In this document: positions 12,879 through 26,024 of the stretch, in pieces
Layout of the letters: every line of letters starts with the position of its first letter
How positions within the stretch are numbered: the first letter of the stretch is position 1
Assembly: GCA_000711775.1 (NCBI GenBank)
Contig: ARYC01001087.1
Location: forward strand, 35,687-99,686
From: Oxytricha trifallax
Lineage: Eukaryota; Ciliophora; Spirotrichea; Sporadotrichida; Oxytrichidae
DNA length: 64,000 bases
Reading direction: 5' to 3'
Translations under genes and position numbers: made by a program
The notes under the pieces: generated by a model
Databases searched by the model: none
Seen by the model: only the letters and a program-made list of their open reading frames with translations
What the model was told of the DNA's origin: nothing

Positions 12879-13564
12879 GTTACAACCGAGATCCCCCCCC
12901 CCAGCCCCCCCCAGTTTCCCCCTTACCCCCCCATACCCCTCCCCACCCCCATTAAAATATCCCATTTCATATCAAATTTTGTATCTACAGGGTGTAAATC
13001 GATCTCCTTCTTGACATCTCGATTATAGTTTATGAAATATAAATTGAAAAACTTTTTCATATTATTTTTAATGAAAGTAAAATTTTTATATACAATGATA
13101 CAAAAATATTTTTTAAAAATTTTTTGTCCCTTAAATCAACTTCATTCGACATAATTCGAAGAAATAGTATGAGTAATTTTTTAAGTTTTTTTTTTTCTTC
13201 ATTTTTTTATAACAATTTTATCCATTACCATTTTTAAAAAATGAAGAAAAAAAAAACTTAAAAAATTACTCATACTATTTCTTCGAATTATGTCGAATGA
13301 AGTTGATTTAAGGGACAAAAAATTTTTAAAAAATATTTTTGTATCATTGTATATAAAAATTTTACTTTCATTAAAAATAATATGAAAAAGTTTTTCAATT
13401 TATATTTCATAAACTATAATCGAGATGTCAAGAAGGAGATCGATTTACACCCTGTAGATACAAAATTTGATATGAAATGGGATATTTTAATGGGGGTGGG
13501 GAGGGGTATGGGGGGGGTAGTGGGTGGGGGGTAGGACGGGGGGGGGGGGGATCTTGGTTGTAAC
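12879..13564. mobile_element. Near-perfect palindromic (foldback) element, copy 1
   Basis: Two arms of about 330 bp, close to identical as reverse complements, meet around a short centre near 13206-13232. The ends are GTTACAACCGAGATCCCC on the left and its complement, ending GGTTGTAAC, on the right. Just inside the ends are C-runs (left) and G-runs (right). The element is bounded by near-identical 8-bp direct repeats, ACTTATAT (12871-12878) and ACTTATAC (13565-13572), the expected scar of a transposition. No protein is encoded, so it is non-autonomous. Terminal sequence relates it to the elements at 24459 and 48187, but its interior does not. Arm identity suggests a young insertion or gene conversion between arms. 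Confidence 0.85.
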
Positions 13565-13572
13565 ACTTATAC

Positions 13573-14189
13573 ACAAAGTGAATACATTCTCGAAATATTT
13601 GCGATAAATGATAACCAAAAAGATACTCTTTATTTTAATAGAGAACTAAATTTAACTGCCATTTTTAATTATTTCATTATCCATATATTTATTAATATTA
13701 AATATCATACTACTACTAAGTCTCAATTTATTTACCTTATTACTTTATCAACTTTGTTTGCCATGGTATTTTTTAATTTATTTAAGTTTTATAAGCAATT
13801 TCTGATTGGATATGATATATGAAAATAATATGATGCCTAACTTGACATGAAAGGAATTAAGCTATACAAAATAGTGGAAGATTTTTCCATATTTTCAATT
13901 TCTCTCTCAATGGTGAAGTTAACGAGTGTTAAACATCTATCATCAATGATTCTTCCTGGTTTTTTGTTTTACAAATATTAGTTTGGTACCTATTTGGTAT
14001 TGGAAATACTTGTAACAAATAAAATCATGGAATTTAATCTAGGTTATTTCATAAAATTTATCTTTTATAAAGTAATATAAGAATTATGATTTATAATATG
14101 AAATTAATTAATTTAATCAAAAACTTAATATATTAAATAATATTCCTATAGATCAGACGCAGGTGGAGGTACAGCACTCACTTAAAATT
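13573..14189. other. AT-rich stretch, nothing seen
   Basis: No gene or repeat recognised between the palindrome and the acidic-tail module. Confidence 0.45.
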
Positions 14190-14344
14190 ATAGTGGTCCT
14201 ACCTGGTAAGACTACAGTTGTCACAAGACAGGTGCTGCGTAAGACGACAGGGAGAAGGGACTAAAGACTTGATATTTACGATGACAAAGATGAAGATGAC
14301 GATGAAGAAGAAGACAAGATGTTTTTAGAGAGATTTCCATTTTT
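14190..14344 (+). repeat. Acidic-tail coding module, copy 1
   Basis: Reads VVLPGKTTVVTRQVLRKTT, then a basic linker, then an acidic run (DDKDEDDDEEEDK), then ERFPFLI. The minus strand at 32503-32639 carries a clear paralogue (VLRGKTTGAAEQVLRRVT, an acidic run, SERFPFLI). Conservation of the GKTT...QVL core, of the acidic composition and of the tail sequence argues that the module was coding. GC content is higher than in flanking DNA. It is too short for a whole gene: an exon, a macronuclear-destined segment or part of a repeat are all possible. No family was recognised. Confidence 0.5.
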
Positions 14345-16742
14345 GATTAGACTTATAAGTATTATTATTAAAGTTAATTAAATAATTAATAAATTAAAGT
14401 TTTCTTATTATATATCATAAATGCTCGTCAGACCAGTAGAATTTTGTTTCTGATTATATAAAGTGATAGTATATACATGCATAAATTTGATATGTCTCTA
14501 TCGCTTAGTTGGGAAAATTTGGCGATATGGAAACGGGACGATAGATTCTCAAGATAGATAAGCCCTTAGACTCAATTTTTTAGGAAAAATCCTCTCCCAA
14601 ATTAACGTTTTTATCTCGGCAGAATGAGAGATTAAATAGGCAATTTTCTAATTGCGTATATCAATAACTGTATAATATCCTATTGCTCAAAAATTCCTTG
14701 AGGATCTTTGAAGTAGTCCTTGTTTTTTTTTAAATTATGTATACTTGTGAGTATTGTAGTACATCTTAAAAGTTTAATCCTTATTTAATTTATCTCAAAA
14801 GAATTTAAGCAATAATGTTAAAGTAAATCGAGATCTAACATTAATGTGAACTTTATATATTTTTAATTTTTTTTTATTAAAAGTAATTTTAATAAAAATA
14901 AGGATATCTGTTACCAGATTTAGTTCAAATTACTAAATATAATAGTTATAATTGAAAAAAACTAAAGAGATAATTATAAAATTACTTGTAGTATAAGTTT
15001 GCCTGATTTTTGTGATAGTATCATATAAAGAAGGTTATAAACATCTTAAATTTTCTAAAAACTTAGGAATAGATTTTGACATTCTTCACCTCTAGCTTTC
15101 TCATTCAATTATGCTTGTCAATCATATTTTTTTGTCATTTCAATTCCAAGTTTCAATAAATTTCCTTTGATCATAGATCAGACTGGGCTAACCTAATAAA
15201 GTGTAGTTTGGCACTTCATCTCCCTTGGTAGATTACTTTAATTTGTTTTGTTATCTGACTTTTCTAACTTTTTATTAAAAAATCTCCATCTTTTATAACT
15301 GAGATGCATTTGCTTGACTATCTATATTAATTTAATTGTCAATTATTATATTGCATTAAACTATTTGCAAAAGTCTTCTTACATTTAATATGAAATTTTA
15401 CTTTTAAATAAGTTAGCACATTAAGATTTGATTGATGAAATTCAATTAATTTTGTTTCAATACAAGGAGGAATTAAGATAATAAAATAAAAACCAAGCTA
15501 ACTCGAATAAGACTTCACAGCGCTAAGCGTCTGCCAAGATTTTAATATCCTAAAACAAAATGTATTAATTATACATATCAATAAAATAATTATAATTCAA
15601 TAAATCACTCAAGATATGTATGATAAATAGATCTATTTGTATTTATTAATGTTTCGACTGAAGCTATCTTATTGAGATAAAAATATACTTACATTAATAA
15701 TAACAGAACTAAGTTAAAAGACTGTAAATAACAGAGTTATCCAAAGAAATTATCCATTAATAAAAAGAGTGTTTTAAACAATTTCATTAAATATGCGTGG
15801 GATTAGTGATGAGAAATAAATTGAAGGATCAATGATAGAACCTGCTGTGTCTATTCAAAATGATTGTAGTATTATGATTATGCTTTACATTGAATAATTA
15901 TTTCAATTAATATGATAAATTTTATACTTATTCTTTAAAACAAATTTATAAATTAAATTATTGTATATATTTTCTAAAATTGAAATAAGTAATAAATTTG
16001 CTAGTAAGAGAGCCATATTCACTTTGGAATCTTATTGCATAATAGAAATGCAAAAAACTCTAATTTATTTTAAATTTCAATAATACAATAATATATAATT
16101 GAGCAAATTTAACTCCACGAAATTTATACTTATATGAAGCCATATAAATCAGTAAAAATTCGAATAAATCTTTACAAGTGTCTGGCTTCTTAGCAATCAT
16201 AGAGCAGCTGATAATTTCATTGTGTTAAATGTCTCTTTCGTTTATATAAAATATACAAAGAAAAGCTTATTAATATAAATCAGTTTATAAATTCGTCATT
16301 ATATTCATTAAAATAATGTTATTTTACTTGTTGATAATGCAAAATTTCCAATTAAGAATAAATATTAATTTATTAAAACAGTCTATAAACGTTAGTTAAA
16401 TATGCTCACAATAGGAAACTTTTTATAATCCAGATCTTCTAAGTAAACATAAAGATGCCAGTTATAATTCTAAATAATCAACTTTATTGTAAAAGAAATT
16501 AAAAATGATAATTCTATGATTCACCCAGGAAACTTTTTAACATTAGCGATACCATTGGGTCTCAGAGAAGTTAGGACTAGATTTTACTGCTATTAATTTA
16601 TTAAAATGTAACTTTAATTATATTTCACTAGAAAAAAGGAATGCTTTCATTATTTATTTTTGGATAATTAAAAACTTAATGCTTATATTAAATTTATCTA
16701 CAAAGACTAAAAATGCTTAAAATAAAAGTAAAAACACATAGA
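14345..16742. other. AT-rich stretch, nothing seen
   Basis: About 2.4 kb of A+T-rich sequence. I see no supported gene, palindrome or repeat family. Confidence 0.45.
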
Positions 16743-17400
16743 ATGAATAATAAATAATTAGAGAGTAAAATAAAACATATAAAGCCAAAAGTCAGAGAAG
16801 AACTTAGTCATAGCCGTTCGGATAATCGATCATTTGGCACAGGAAATTTTAGGAATACCAATTTCCCAAATCTGCTAAATTATTCTTGAACATGAGAAGA
16901 TGCACATGACATTTAACCTAAAACTTGAATTAATTATACTATATATTGAGAGAAAGGTATTGGAGCACAAAAAAAGAAAGAGGTGTGAGAAGCGATTTGG
17001 AGAGACAAATATTAATTAATCTGGCATTTGTTTTCAGCCCATAACGACTAATAGGAAAACTTAGCAATGATAGCAAAATTGGGTTTCAGATCTGAATGTG
17101 AAGGAAGATTTGTGGAAAATATGTCTGAAGTAGAAGGCTCTAATATTAATGGGAACATCCAACAGAAAAATTAAAATTAGATGATCACTGAATAGAATAT
17201 ACTACCAAGATGCTAATGAGAACAATAAGGAAAATAATGAGAAATAAAAACACTAAGAGGAAAGTCTGAAAAAGAAAGATTAAGAAAACAAAGTATATGC
17301 CAGGAAAGTTATAGAACTTTTAGTAAAAAAGCAGGGAGCCACCTCGATCTATTTGATTTAAGGATCCAAATATTGTTAAATCTAAGTGACTTAATAAAAT
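16743..17400 (+). pseudogene. Candidate decayed coding track, Lys/Glu/Asn-rich
   Basis: ATG at 16743 opens a 48-codon frame to TGA 16887-16889 (…KVREELSHSRSDNRSFGTGN…). A second frame starting near 16909 reads through about 160 codons, interrupted only by two TGAs, and ends in a charged stretch (DANENNKENNEKQKHQEESL). The plus strand is purine-rich throughout, as in coding DNA. No domain was recognised. Composition supports former coding capacity; low complexity weakens that argument. Confidence 0.28.
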
Positions 17401-17499
17401 AAGTAAATATATTTAATATTTTTATTCTTAGAAGATGATTTTTATACCCTTTAAGTTAATAGGTTAATAAATGACACATTTTGTCAAAAGCATTCAAAT

Positions 17500-20300
17500 C
17501 TCATTGTTTATTGATTATTCTTCTTCGAAGCGAAGGATAAGCTTTTCTTCTAGCTTGCGTTAATTTATACTTCTTCACCTCCAGTTTCAAACTTTTATGA
17601 CATCCATTATTTTATTCAGCTTACTTATATTCTTTAAGTATTACTAAACTATATATTCATCTTTTGGAGTCTTAGATATCTTGTAACATCCCTAAATTTG
17701 AATAATTACCCAGTCCATGAAATATTTTTTATATTGTTATTTAAACTTACTGAAATAATTATTCCATGTATTCCTTTTTGTGTTTACCAAAATCTACGAT
17801 TTTACAATGAATCGTTTTTATGAATCTTTTTTTACGATTTTTATTCCGTTATTATTTACAAACTCCTGGTTTTATTAAAAGATTTTGGCTATTTGAGTTA
17901 AAATTCTTTCCAATAAGCGGTTGAATAGAGAGTATTTTCAGTGTTGTGGTTTTCTGGAAACAATCAAAAAATTTCCATTCTTCATTTATTTCTTTATGGT
18001 TCTTTAATATCTTTCATTATTGTACTTATTCTTTCAATAAACATTTTGGGCTCTCTGTCTATTGTCAAATATTCTTCTAAATGCATTCATACTCTTTATA
18101 CTTGATCTTGGGCAACATGCTATCATCACCATTTTTTTCTTGGCATATGCTTTATAGTAAAAAATTCTGCAATTATTTAAAAAGTTTCATTAACTTCTTT
18201 TAAATCGATTAGATTCATGAGCTTCACTTGGTATACCTGCTTTCATAATGAACTGTCTTCATTCATGTTTGTCTAACTCATTTCTATGATTATTGGACTA
18301 TTTAGTTTTCTTGATTGGATTTGTTTTTCTAATCTTCATTTAATTCTCTTATAACAATTGCTAATAGTGAATTAATAAATAATAATTTTATAGAATTATT
18401 ATATAGCTAAATGAAAATTAACTATAAGAACATCTTATTTATTAAAACAAATCAATAAAATTACTAATGAAGGACATCATGACATAATTAATCCTCGGAA
18501 TCAGAAATACATTAGAATTTTAATTCAATTCTTCACAAACTGTAAACAGGTGGTTTCTCCTAAAAAATAATAACTCAGGATTTTATATATTTACTGAAAC
18601 TTTTGTTTGTGTGGTTGTTCCACCAGGATCTGTCAACATTTTTAAATAATGTTTTCATGCTATTATTAATCAATTTCATTTAACTTAATCAATACAAATT
18701 ATTTTTTTTTTATAATTTTTTTTTATATTCTTAGTGCCGCCTTATCTCTACTTCTATCTCAGTGATTTAATCTAACCTCTTGTCACTTTTCCTAAAATTC
18801 CCGATTTTTTGTTTTGATATTTCTATTCTTATAATCTCTCTAATCCTTTAATTTCCGCCTCTCTTTTTTTAAAAAATAGAATTTAGTAAGTGATAAATAA
18901 AAATTTAGCTTTAAAGAAGAATAAATCTACCAAATTAATCAAAATTAATGATTTTACTCAACTATTCTCTCACTATATGTTTGATGTTCAATTCTTCTTA
19001 ATTATATTTAGTTTTTTCATGTCAAATTCGTTATCTATTATTATCATTAACTACTCTGAATAATTTTATGATTTGTTAGGTGATATTCATGTTTCTCTTG
19101 ATGTGTTACCCTATTGACTAACCATATCATATTTGTTTTGATTTCTATCTGTTCTCGATTACATTTGTCAATTAATCTGTCACTTTTATTAGTTTCTAGA
19201 ATAATTATAAATATAAGGATTATAGGTGATTTAAAGAATTTAATAATTTTAATAGGGTTATTTCTAACAGAAAATGGAAAGAAACATTATTACATTATTT
19301 TGTTTTGTTATTTCCCCATTCACCTATATAAATATATTCATTAGCGTACCAAAATTGTTGTTTGTAACCTCTTGAGCTCTGTCTACGAAATCTCTTTCTA
19401 AGTCTGCAAAAATTCATACTAAAAAGTTTTTCCCTTAAAAAATAAGAAATTAAGATTTGATTTTGTAACTTAAACTTTGATTAGTGTAGCTGTTCCATTA
19501 TCGTCGTCATTAAAACCGTTTTTATATAAATAAATAAACTTCTCTATTCATTTATTTTTTAAATAATTTCTATCATAATTCTTGTTGGCCTCCTGCTCTG
19601 TTGATTATGTTGCAGTTCTTAAGGTGGTTTTGTGTCAACTATTGTTTTAACCCCCACCAATATGATTATTAATTTGAAATAAAATAAATATTTTAAGAAT
19701 TCGATCAATAATAAATGAAAACAATAAGTCAATATCATAAAATTGTAAATCTAAAATATTTTCATTATCTCTCCATGTTTCTTTTAAAATATCCCCATTT
19801 GCTAATCTGAATAGTCTTCACCATTTTTTTTAGTTTCTTTCTAAAGTGTTTGTCAATCCCCAAAGTCTCTCTTACCATGTGCAAGCCTTGTTTAATAAAA
19901 ATGTAGTCGTCGATAGAGAGGTCACTTATTTTAAGTTAATAGTGCACTCATTCTACATCTATCATTACTTTTCTCTACTAATTGAGAATTAAATAATTCA
20001 GTTGATTTTAGTCTTGGTGGTCTGCTCCCTGATTCAGATTAGCAAACCTACTATATTATTATCATCGTTTTAGTTGTTAAACATATCTGCTATTTCACCG
20101 CATCAATCTATATCACCGACTGCTTCATCACCTTAATCTTTCAAGCCGCTTTCTTCATCCGTAATGTCGAACGAGTTTTTTAGTTTTAACTTAATTTTAA
20201 TGAAATGCTTCATAACTTTTGAAAATATTGCCCAACCTCGTTACCATACCCAGCCTTAAATTTATTATGAGATATGTCTACCTCTATAATCGATTTCTTC
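17500..20300 (-). pseudogene. Decayed minus-strand coding tracks
   Basis: The plus strand is pyrimidine-rich, and several minus-strand frame pieces look coding with TAA/TAG as Gln. They are: 20300-20090 (…NSFDITDEESGLKDQGDEAV…); 19947-19762, ending at TGA (…GLHMVRETLGIDKHFRKKLK…); about 19520-19330 (NGFNDDDNGTATLIKVQVTK); and about 18870-18670 (EAEIKGLERLQEQKYQNKKS, with TAA/TAG at Gln positions and a G bias at codon position one). Pieces lie in different frames and are separated by AT-rich gaps, so this is a broken gene, or exons/segments separated by introns or eliminated sequences. No family was recognised. Confidence 0.33.
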
Positions 20301-23300
20301 AATTAAAAAACTAAATATTATGATGATATATTATATTCGAAAAATACGAATGAAAGCAATATCAACGAAATTCTATAATTTATCAAACTTACTAGCATTT
20401 TATGAGGCAGTCTTAGGGTCATCATATTTATTGAAGCTTGTAATTTAATAATAATTGATTGAAAGTATATATACTAATTCCTCATTACACACAATACATA
20501 CATATTTTTCTAATTACTGCAAACCAATGCAAACAAATTCTTGATAGTGATTGAAATAACGTAAAATTACTTTATCACCATATATTCTAGTAAAGATTAA
20601 AACAACTAAATTGTTGGTACTTCAACCTACTAAATTTGTTTTAGTAATGTTAAAGTCTAGGTATGCCAACGATATCATACATTTTTTATGACATTTCTGC
20701 TTCCTAGCGTACTACAAATAATATTCCAAAACAAATTAACATACACCTTGTACCCCATCTTGTTCCATTCTTATTATAAATAAAAAAAATTATTTATTTT
20801 TTAATAAATAAAACTTTACAATGAATAAAAATTACGAAATCTTCAATAAATAACAGTAAAAATAACTAAAAACAATTTTCTAATATTTTTAATGATATAG
20901 ATTTACCTATTATTATGTATTTATTAATATCAAGATTGGAATTCAATTATATTCACAGATTATCATCGTCACCAAGTTATTTTATTTCTGCAAAATATTA
21001 ATTGTCAAAATTTTTGCGCATGATTTATTTACTACTTATCAACGCATTTAATTGAATGAACATTTTAATAGAGAAATCCAAATTTTACTTAATAAACTTT
21101 AAATAATTTAATAATTATGTACTTTGTCTCTTACCATATATCAGGCTAAATTTTTCATTAAAATTGGTATTTAAAATATTTTAGGTATTGATGTGATTGT
21201 AAAATGCTCTGAATGAAGCAAGCTGCAGTTGTGTAACCTTTTCTTATTATTAATTAACATTACATTATACTACCGCCAAATAAATAAGAGTTTAAGAGTT
21301 AAATAAATGTTTTAAATCATATAATTGCCTGATTATAGTTGGTATAGCATAGCAGAAAAAAGAAAGATATAAAAAGATGGACCGATAATACTAAAGTACA
21401 TATAATATATAATAGAGTTTAAGGCATTTACGCTTGAATAAAGTTGATGAATTTAAGATAAATTACTTGAAGTTTTTTATATTTTTTTAATAAGATTTCA
21501 TGTGCATCTGTGGTAAATCGAGATGACAGCTAATTTGTGATTATTCCTCTTTGCAGCTTTTTTCACATATGCAATTTCACTGCTACGTTTCTTTGCTAAT
21601 TCAATTAGACAAATAATATATTAATTTTAAGGCTTCATATCATTAATGTCTAAACATTAAGCACCATTATTTGTGAACAAATTCGTAGTCTTGTTTTAAT
21701 CCTCTATATTATTCTATAAATCGAGAAATCTTCAACCTTAATTAATGAGGTTTATATTATAGCTTAAGTCTTGCCTTTCAAGAGAATCAGTTTGCAGGTA
21801 AGCTGACAATGATACGCTTATTATAAAAATATTTAATATAAGCGCAGTAATTTTGGTTCAGAAACTATGAGCTTTACATAAAACTAACATTACATATTAG
21901 AGCATCTAGATAGCTTTCAAAAAGCTATTTACTACTAATAGAAGGCCTAGTTGTTCTTTTTATAAATTATGATGCAGTTTATTAGATTACCTTCTCATTT
22001 GTTAAGACATCTTGATTCTTATTTAGCTTATTTAAGAATTGAACTTATATTAACTTATTTTTTTTTCATTTATTCAGTTGTCTAAGGTGAAGAAAAGGGA
22101 TATCAAATCCTAAACGGGGGACTTATTCATGTTAACATAAGTTGTTTTTGCTCTGAATTTGAATAGTAAAGCGTTATTGGAGTATAATTGTAAAATTTTG
22201 TTTGTTTTTTATACATATTATAGGAATTAAATAGGTATTCTCCAATATTGTAGAAATTATTTTATAATAATCAATTTGAATTTAATTTTAAAAAAGTTTA
22301 GTAGACTATCAAATCTTAATTATAATAGAAATTCAGTATGGTTGAAAAAGAAGAGGCTAGTTATTTCAAAATTAATATTAAATATTAGAAATATAAGCGC
22401 GAAGATTGAGATATAGATTACTAAAATTGGAAAATTGAGTTATATGTTATTATTCATAAGTTCAATCTTCAGAATTATCATTAAAATTAATAGAGATAAA
22501 GAATATTAATAGAGTAACATTAATTATGAAATCATAAATTCATATTTTCTATAGTATTATTTAAATTAGTAGAGAGCGTTGTTATATTTTATAAAAAATA
22601 TACGATTTCTTTAATTTAGTTTATCATAATTTCCTTATTGCATCCCAAATTTAGCGGGTTATTTTTGAAAATATATTAATAAAAATACTATATTATAATT
22701 TAATTAATTATCTTTTCAAATTATACAAAATTACCATTTTACGTTTGAAAATGCGATTATAATTTTCTGATATAATAAAACATTCGAAAGTTAGTTGATA
22801 TATCATTCGACAGAGACGCTGGAACATATTAAAATAACTTGATTTTTAAAATAATTTCAAATTTTCTGCTATACCTAAAATATAAAAATGACACCAGAAT
22901 AAAGCTACTGAAAAATGAAATAAAATTTAAAATTTATGATAGAAAAGGAAATCCTAATAATCTAAGTATGTTAGGATCTCTACAATCTTATCAGTGACTA
23001 ATATTTAATTTTTATATAAATTGATTTTAAAGTCTTAGATTTATTTTATTTTATAAAATTAATGAAAAAAATGTTATGTAAATTAATTTATACAGTTTGA
23101 GAAATCTTTGAGTGAGATCAAAAGATATGGTAAATAATTAGATAAAATGATTTAGAAGAGAATATATGGAGTAATTAATTATTTACACAAATACTATAAC
23201 AAATAAATATAGATATGGAGGGCTCACGATTAATTAATTGAAAAATTATTTAAAATATTGTTAAGTGAGTTTTTTGCATTTGTTTTGCTTTACTATTACA

Positions 23301-24068
23301 ATAAACAAAATTATTAATAAATTTGTTAACCGTGAAATCATATTTTCACAAATTAATAATTATTTTTATTTTCATTATGGAGAGCATCAAATGAAAAATT
23401 ATATTAATTAGTTTTTAGCTTTGAAATTATTTCTGGAGATGCTAAATCAATCCAGTAAGATAGTTCAAACATATTCAGCATTCGGAACTATATCCCAAAC
23501 ATGTTTTTCAACATAGATGTAAGTACAATAATAATTTTTTAATTTGTGGGATGACTTGAATTATGCAATTTCTTTAAAAGATAAAGATTGAAAACTAAAT
23601 AAAAACATAGCGTAGAAATCATGTTTATAATAATAATTTGTAACTAAATAAGCAAGTTTGCAAAGTGACTTTGATCTGAGGACTAGAATAATTAGTAATA
23701 AAAAAATAATATTGATAATTATTATTACAATTTAAAGCTCTTTGTAAATTAGTGTAGAGGCAAATGACAGCAAAATAGTTTTTAAATTTTACTTGAATAT
23801 AAATAATTGTGACTATCGAGGGCACTCAAGCATAATTAAGATAGATGATCAAGTCCATTTTGTTTGAGACTAGTTTTATTAAATTAAAATAAAAAATTTA
23901 ATATTCTATAGAATTTGTTAATGCCTAAGTTTATTTTTAATTTCCATTCGTCGTTAACTTGACGATTTCTTGAAAATTCGATTTTGCTTCATCATAGTCC
24001 TCCATCATCAACACTGTCTATATGGTTACTTGAATTACTCTACTATTCTGAATTATCATTTATATTAG
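20301..24068. other. AT-rich stretch, no supported gene
   Basis: About 3.8 kb, mostly featureless A+T-rich DNA. One weak minus-strand coding-like piece at about 24110-23930 is rich in Asn, Ser and Asp (SEQQSNSSNHIDSVDDGG) and then shifts frame. Nothing else was recognised. Confidence 0.4.
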
Positions 24069-24096
24069 GTGCTTAGTCTGTTGTGCTTAGTCTGTT
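24069..24096. repeat. 14-bp tandem duplication
   Basis: GTGCTTAGTCTGTT occurs twice head to tail. A simple local duplication with no evident function. Confidence 0.9.
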
Positions 24097-24139
24097 GTGA
24101 GATAATTCTCCTTCTTGTTTGAGTTGTATTAGTGGCAGT

Positions 24140-24189
24140 CTTTCTCAAAGACTTCTATTTCTTTTTTTTCTTTCTCAAAGACTTCTATT
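24140..24189. repeat. 20-bp direct repeat, two copies
   Basis: CTTTCTCAAAGACTTCTATT at 24140-24159 and again at 24170-24189, separated by ten bases of pyrimidines. A short direct repeat pair of this kind could be a slippage product. Ciliate pointers also take the form of direct repeats, but nothing else here marks a segment boundary. Confidence 0.85.
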
Positions 24190-24458
24190 GCATCAACAAT
24201 GTTTTTTATATGGGTTTCTTTAATTCCATATACCTTTCACAATGACAATATGTTCTAAATGTTAGTGTGTTTGAATATTTTTTCTAGCAAATATCTCTCT
24301 TATTTTCCAAATTTTTTAGAAAGAGTAAAAGTTTTTTCTAGTTGATTGGATGAATGGCATTTGAAACGTTATTAATGTCTTAAAATCTCTTAATGGTTTA
24401 TTAAGTGGAAAATAAAAATTTCTAGGTTTTGAAGGAAGGATACATTAAAGAGATGGTT

Positions 24459-25539
24459 TTTCTCACCGAGACCTCCTCCCCTCCCCTCCCCCAACGCTTT
24501 TATATAATATTTTTTTTGAAAACTCAAACATCCTGCTATTTTTTAAAAAAATAATGTTGCTTAAAAAGTTATATTGCTTGGTATCAATAAATTTCTTCAC
24601 ATCTCACTTTAGATAAAGTAAATTTACTTACAAACTTATTTCAATATTTAAATATGCAAATTTTAAAAATAATTATTATTTTTATTTCTTCATGCACTCT
24701 AAGATGTCTGTTCACTATCTGACGTACATGTCCCCATATGAAAATATATAAAATTAAAATTATTATTTTTCTAAATTGCACTTTAACAGTTGGCTAAAGC
24801 TATAAATTTTACATTACAATTTTTATTATTCTTAAATCATTTTTATTAGACATAAATTAAATAATACCCTCATAAAGTATTTAATGTTTTTATTTATCAT
24901 TTTCGATTAATAATTTTTGGAACAATATTTTTTTAAAATATAATCAATATAATAATTGTAAATCTAAATTTAAATTGATTATAAAATAACATTTCCATTA
25001 TAAAATTCGTAAAATTAATTAATCTATTATAATTTCTCATTTAAAGTAAGATTTTAAATTCTTATATTTTTATATTTTAATTAAGAATCGTTACTGTAAA
25101 TATAAATATAGAAAATATTATATAAATAAAATAAAAATTTTATGTGATTATTCTTTTGTTATGTCAAATGAAAATAATTTAAGAAATATAAAAAAATCGT
25201 TAACTAAATTTATAGCTTTAGCCAATTGTTTAAAAGCAATATAGTAACTGTCAAATTAAATTGATGTTGATATATTTTCTATGGGGACAAGTGCATTAAT
25301 AAATTGATGGAACGCATTAAAAATAATAATTTTTAGAAGATTTAGATAAGATAAAATTGTAACATATTTATATATAGTATTGTATTTAAATGGTGTGAAA
25401 TTAAATTGATAAAATAGTAATTTTCATCGTTAGGTTATATATTTTCTTCATCATTAGGGTGTTGGTTGTGCAATTCATATAAAAAAGTGTTGGGGAAGTA
25501 GGCGTTGGGGCAGGGGTAGGAGGGGATCTTGGCCAGAAT
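24459..25539. mobile_element. Foldback element, copy 2
   Basis: Inverted-repeat element with no coding capacity. The left end (TTTCTCACCGAGACCTCC) and the reverse complement of the right end (ATTCTGGCCAAGATCCCC) match, and the homology continues inward as diverged arms of several hundred bp. Shared internal landmarks on both arms are TGTCCCCATA and GGCTAAAGCTATAAATTT. Flanking direct repeats are AGATGGTT (24451-24458) and AGATGGTC (25540-25547), again 8 bp with the last base different. The same internal landmarks occur in the element at 48187, so the two are one family. Older than copy 1 judged by arm divergence. Confidence 0.8.
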
Positions 25540-25943
25540 AGATGGTCCTAAAGAACGAATTACTTGAGTTGCTTCTTTGTTAGGACTATGTTGATATCTA
25601 AGTTTACTGGGCAGATTGTTTCACATCTTCATATTTTTTGATTACCTTTTACCTTAAATCTTCCTCATCTTTTATTTTGAATTCTGGAAAGTTTGTTTCT
25701 TGGATTGAGGATATTTAGGTGATTATTAGTTATCATCTTCATTTACTTTACATTTTAACACACTGTCCATTTAGTTAAGGTAGAGTAGTTACTATATCTC
25801 AGTTAGATCTAGCTGATAGGATAGTAATGTATAATTCTATTAATCAAATTCTAATTGAGCGTTTCAGTCACATTCTTAGATTTTCTAAAGGTACCGAACT
25901 TCTACCTATTCCTTTTTTGGAGGTACTAGATAGGTTCGTGAAT

Positions 25944-26021
25944 CAAAACCCCAAAACCCCTTAATGAGGTTTATAAGTGCTTTGATTTGTAGGGAATTTT
26001 TTAGGGGTTGGGGTTATTAAT
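25944..26021 (+). repeat. TBE left terminal inverted repeat (78 bp)
   Basis: Begins with 17 nt of telomeric C4A4 repeat and continues with a unique 61-nt part. It matches the right repeat at 77 of 78 positions; the difference is T versus G inside the TTAGGGGTTGGGG-proximal T-run near 26001. Confidence 0.95.
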
Positions 26022-26024
26022 TAA

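Noticed and set aside
12890..12950. C-rich tract as a quadruplex or telomeric array
   Set aside because: Runs are irregular and mirrored by G-runs at the other end of the palindrome; they are part of the element termini, not a regular telomeric repeat.
25944..25960. C4A4 repeats as a chromosome end or telomere addition site
   Set aside because: The same sequence occurs inverted at 30007-30023 with AAT on both outer sides, so these are transposon termini.
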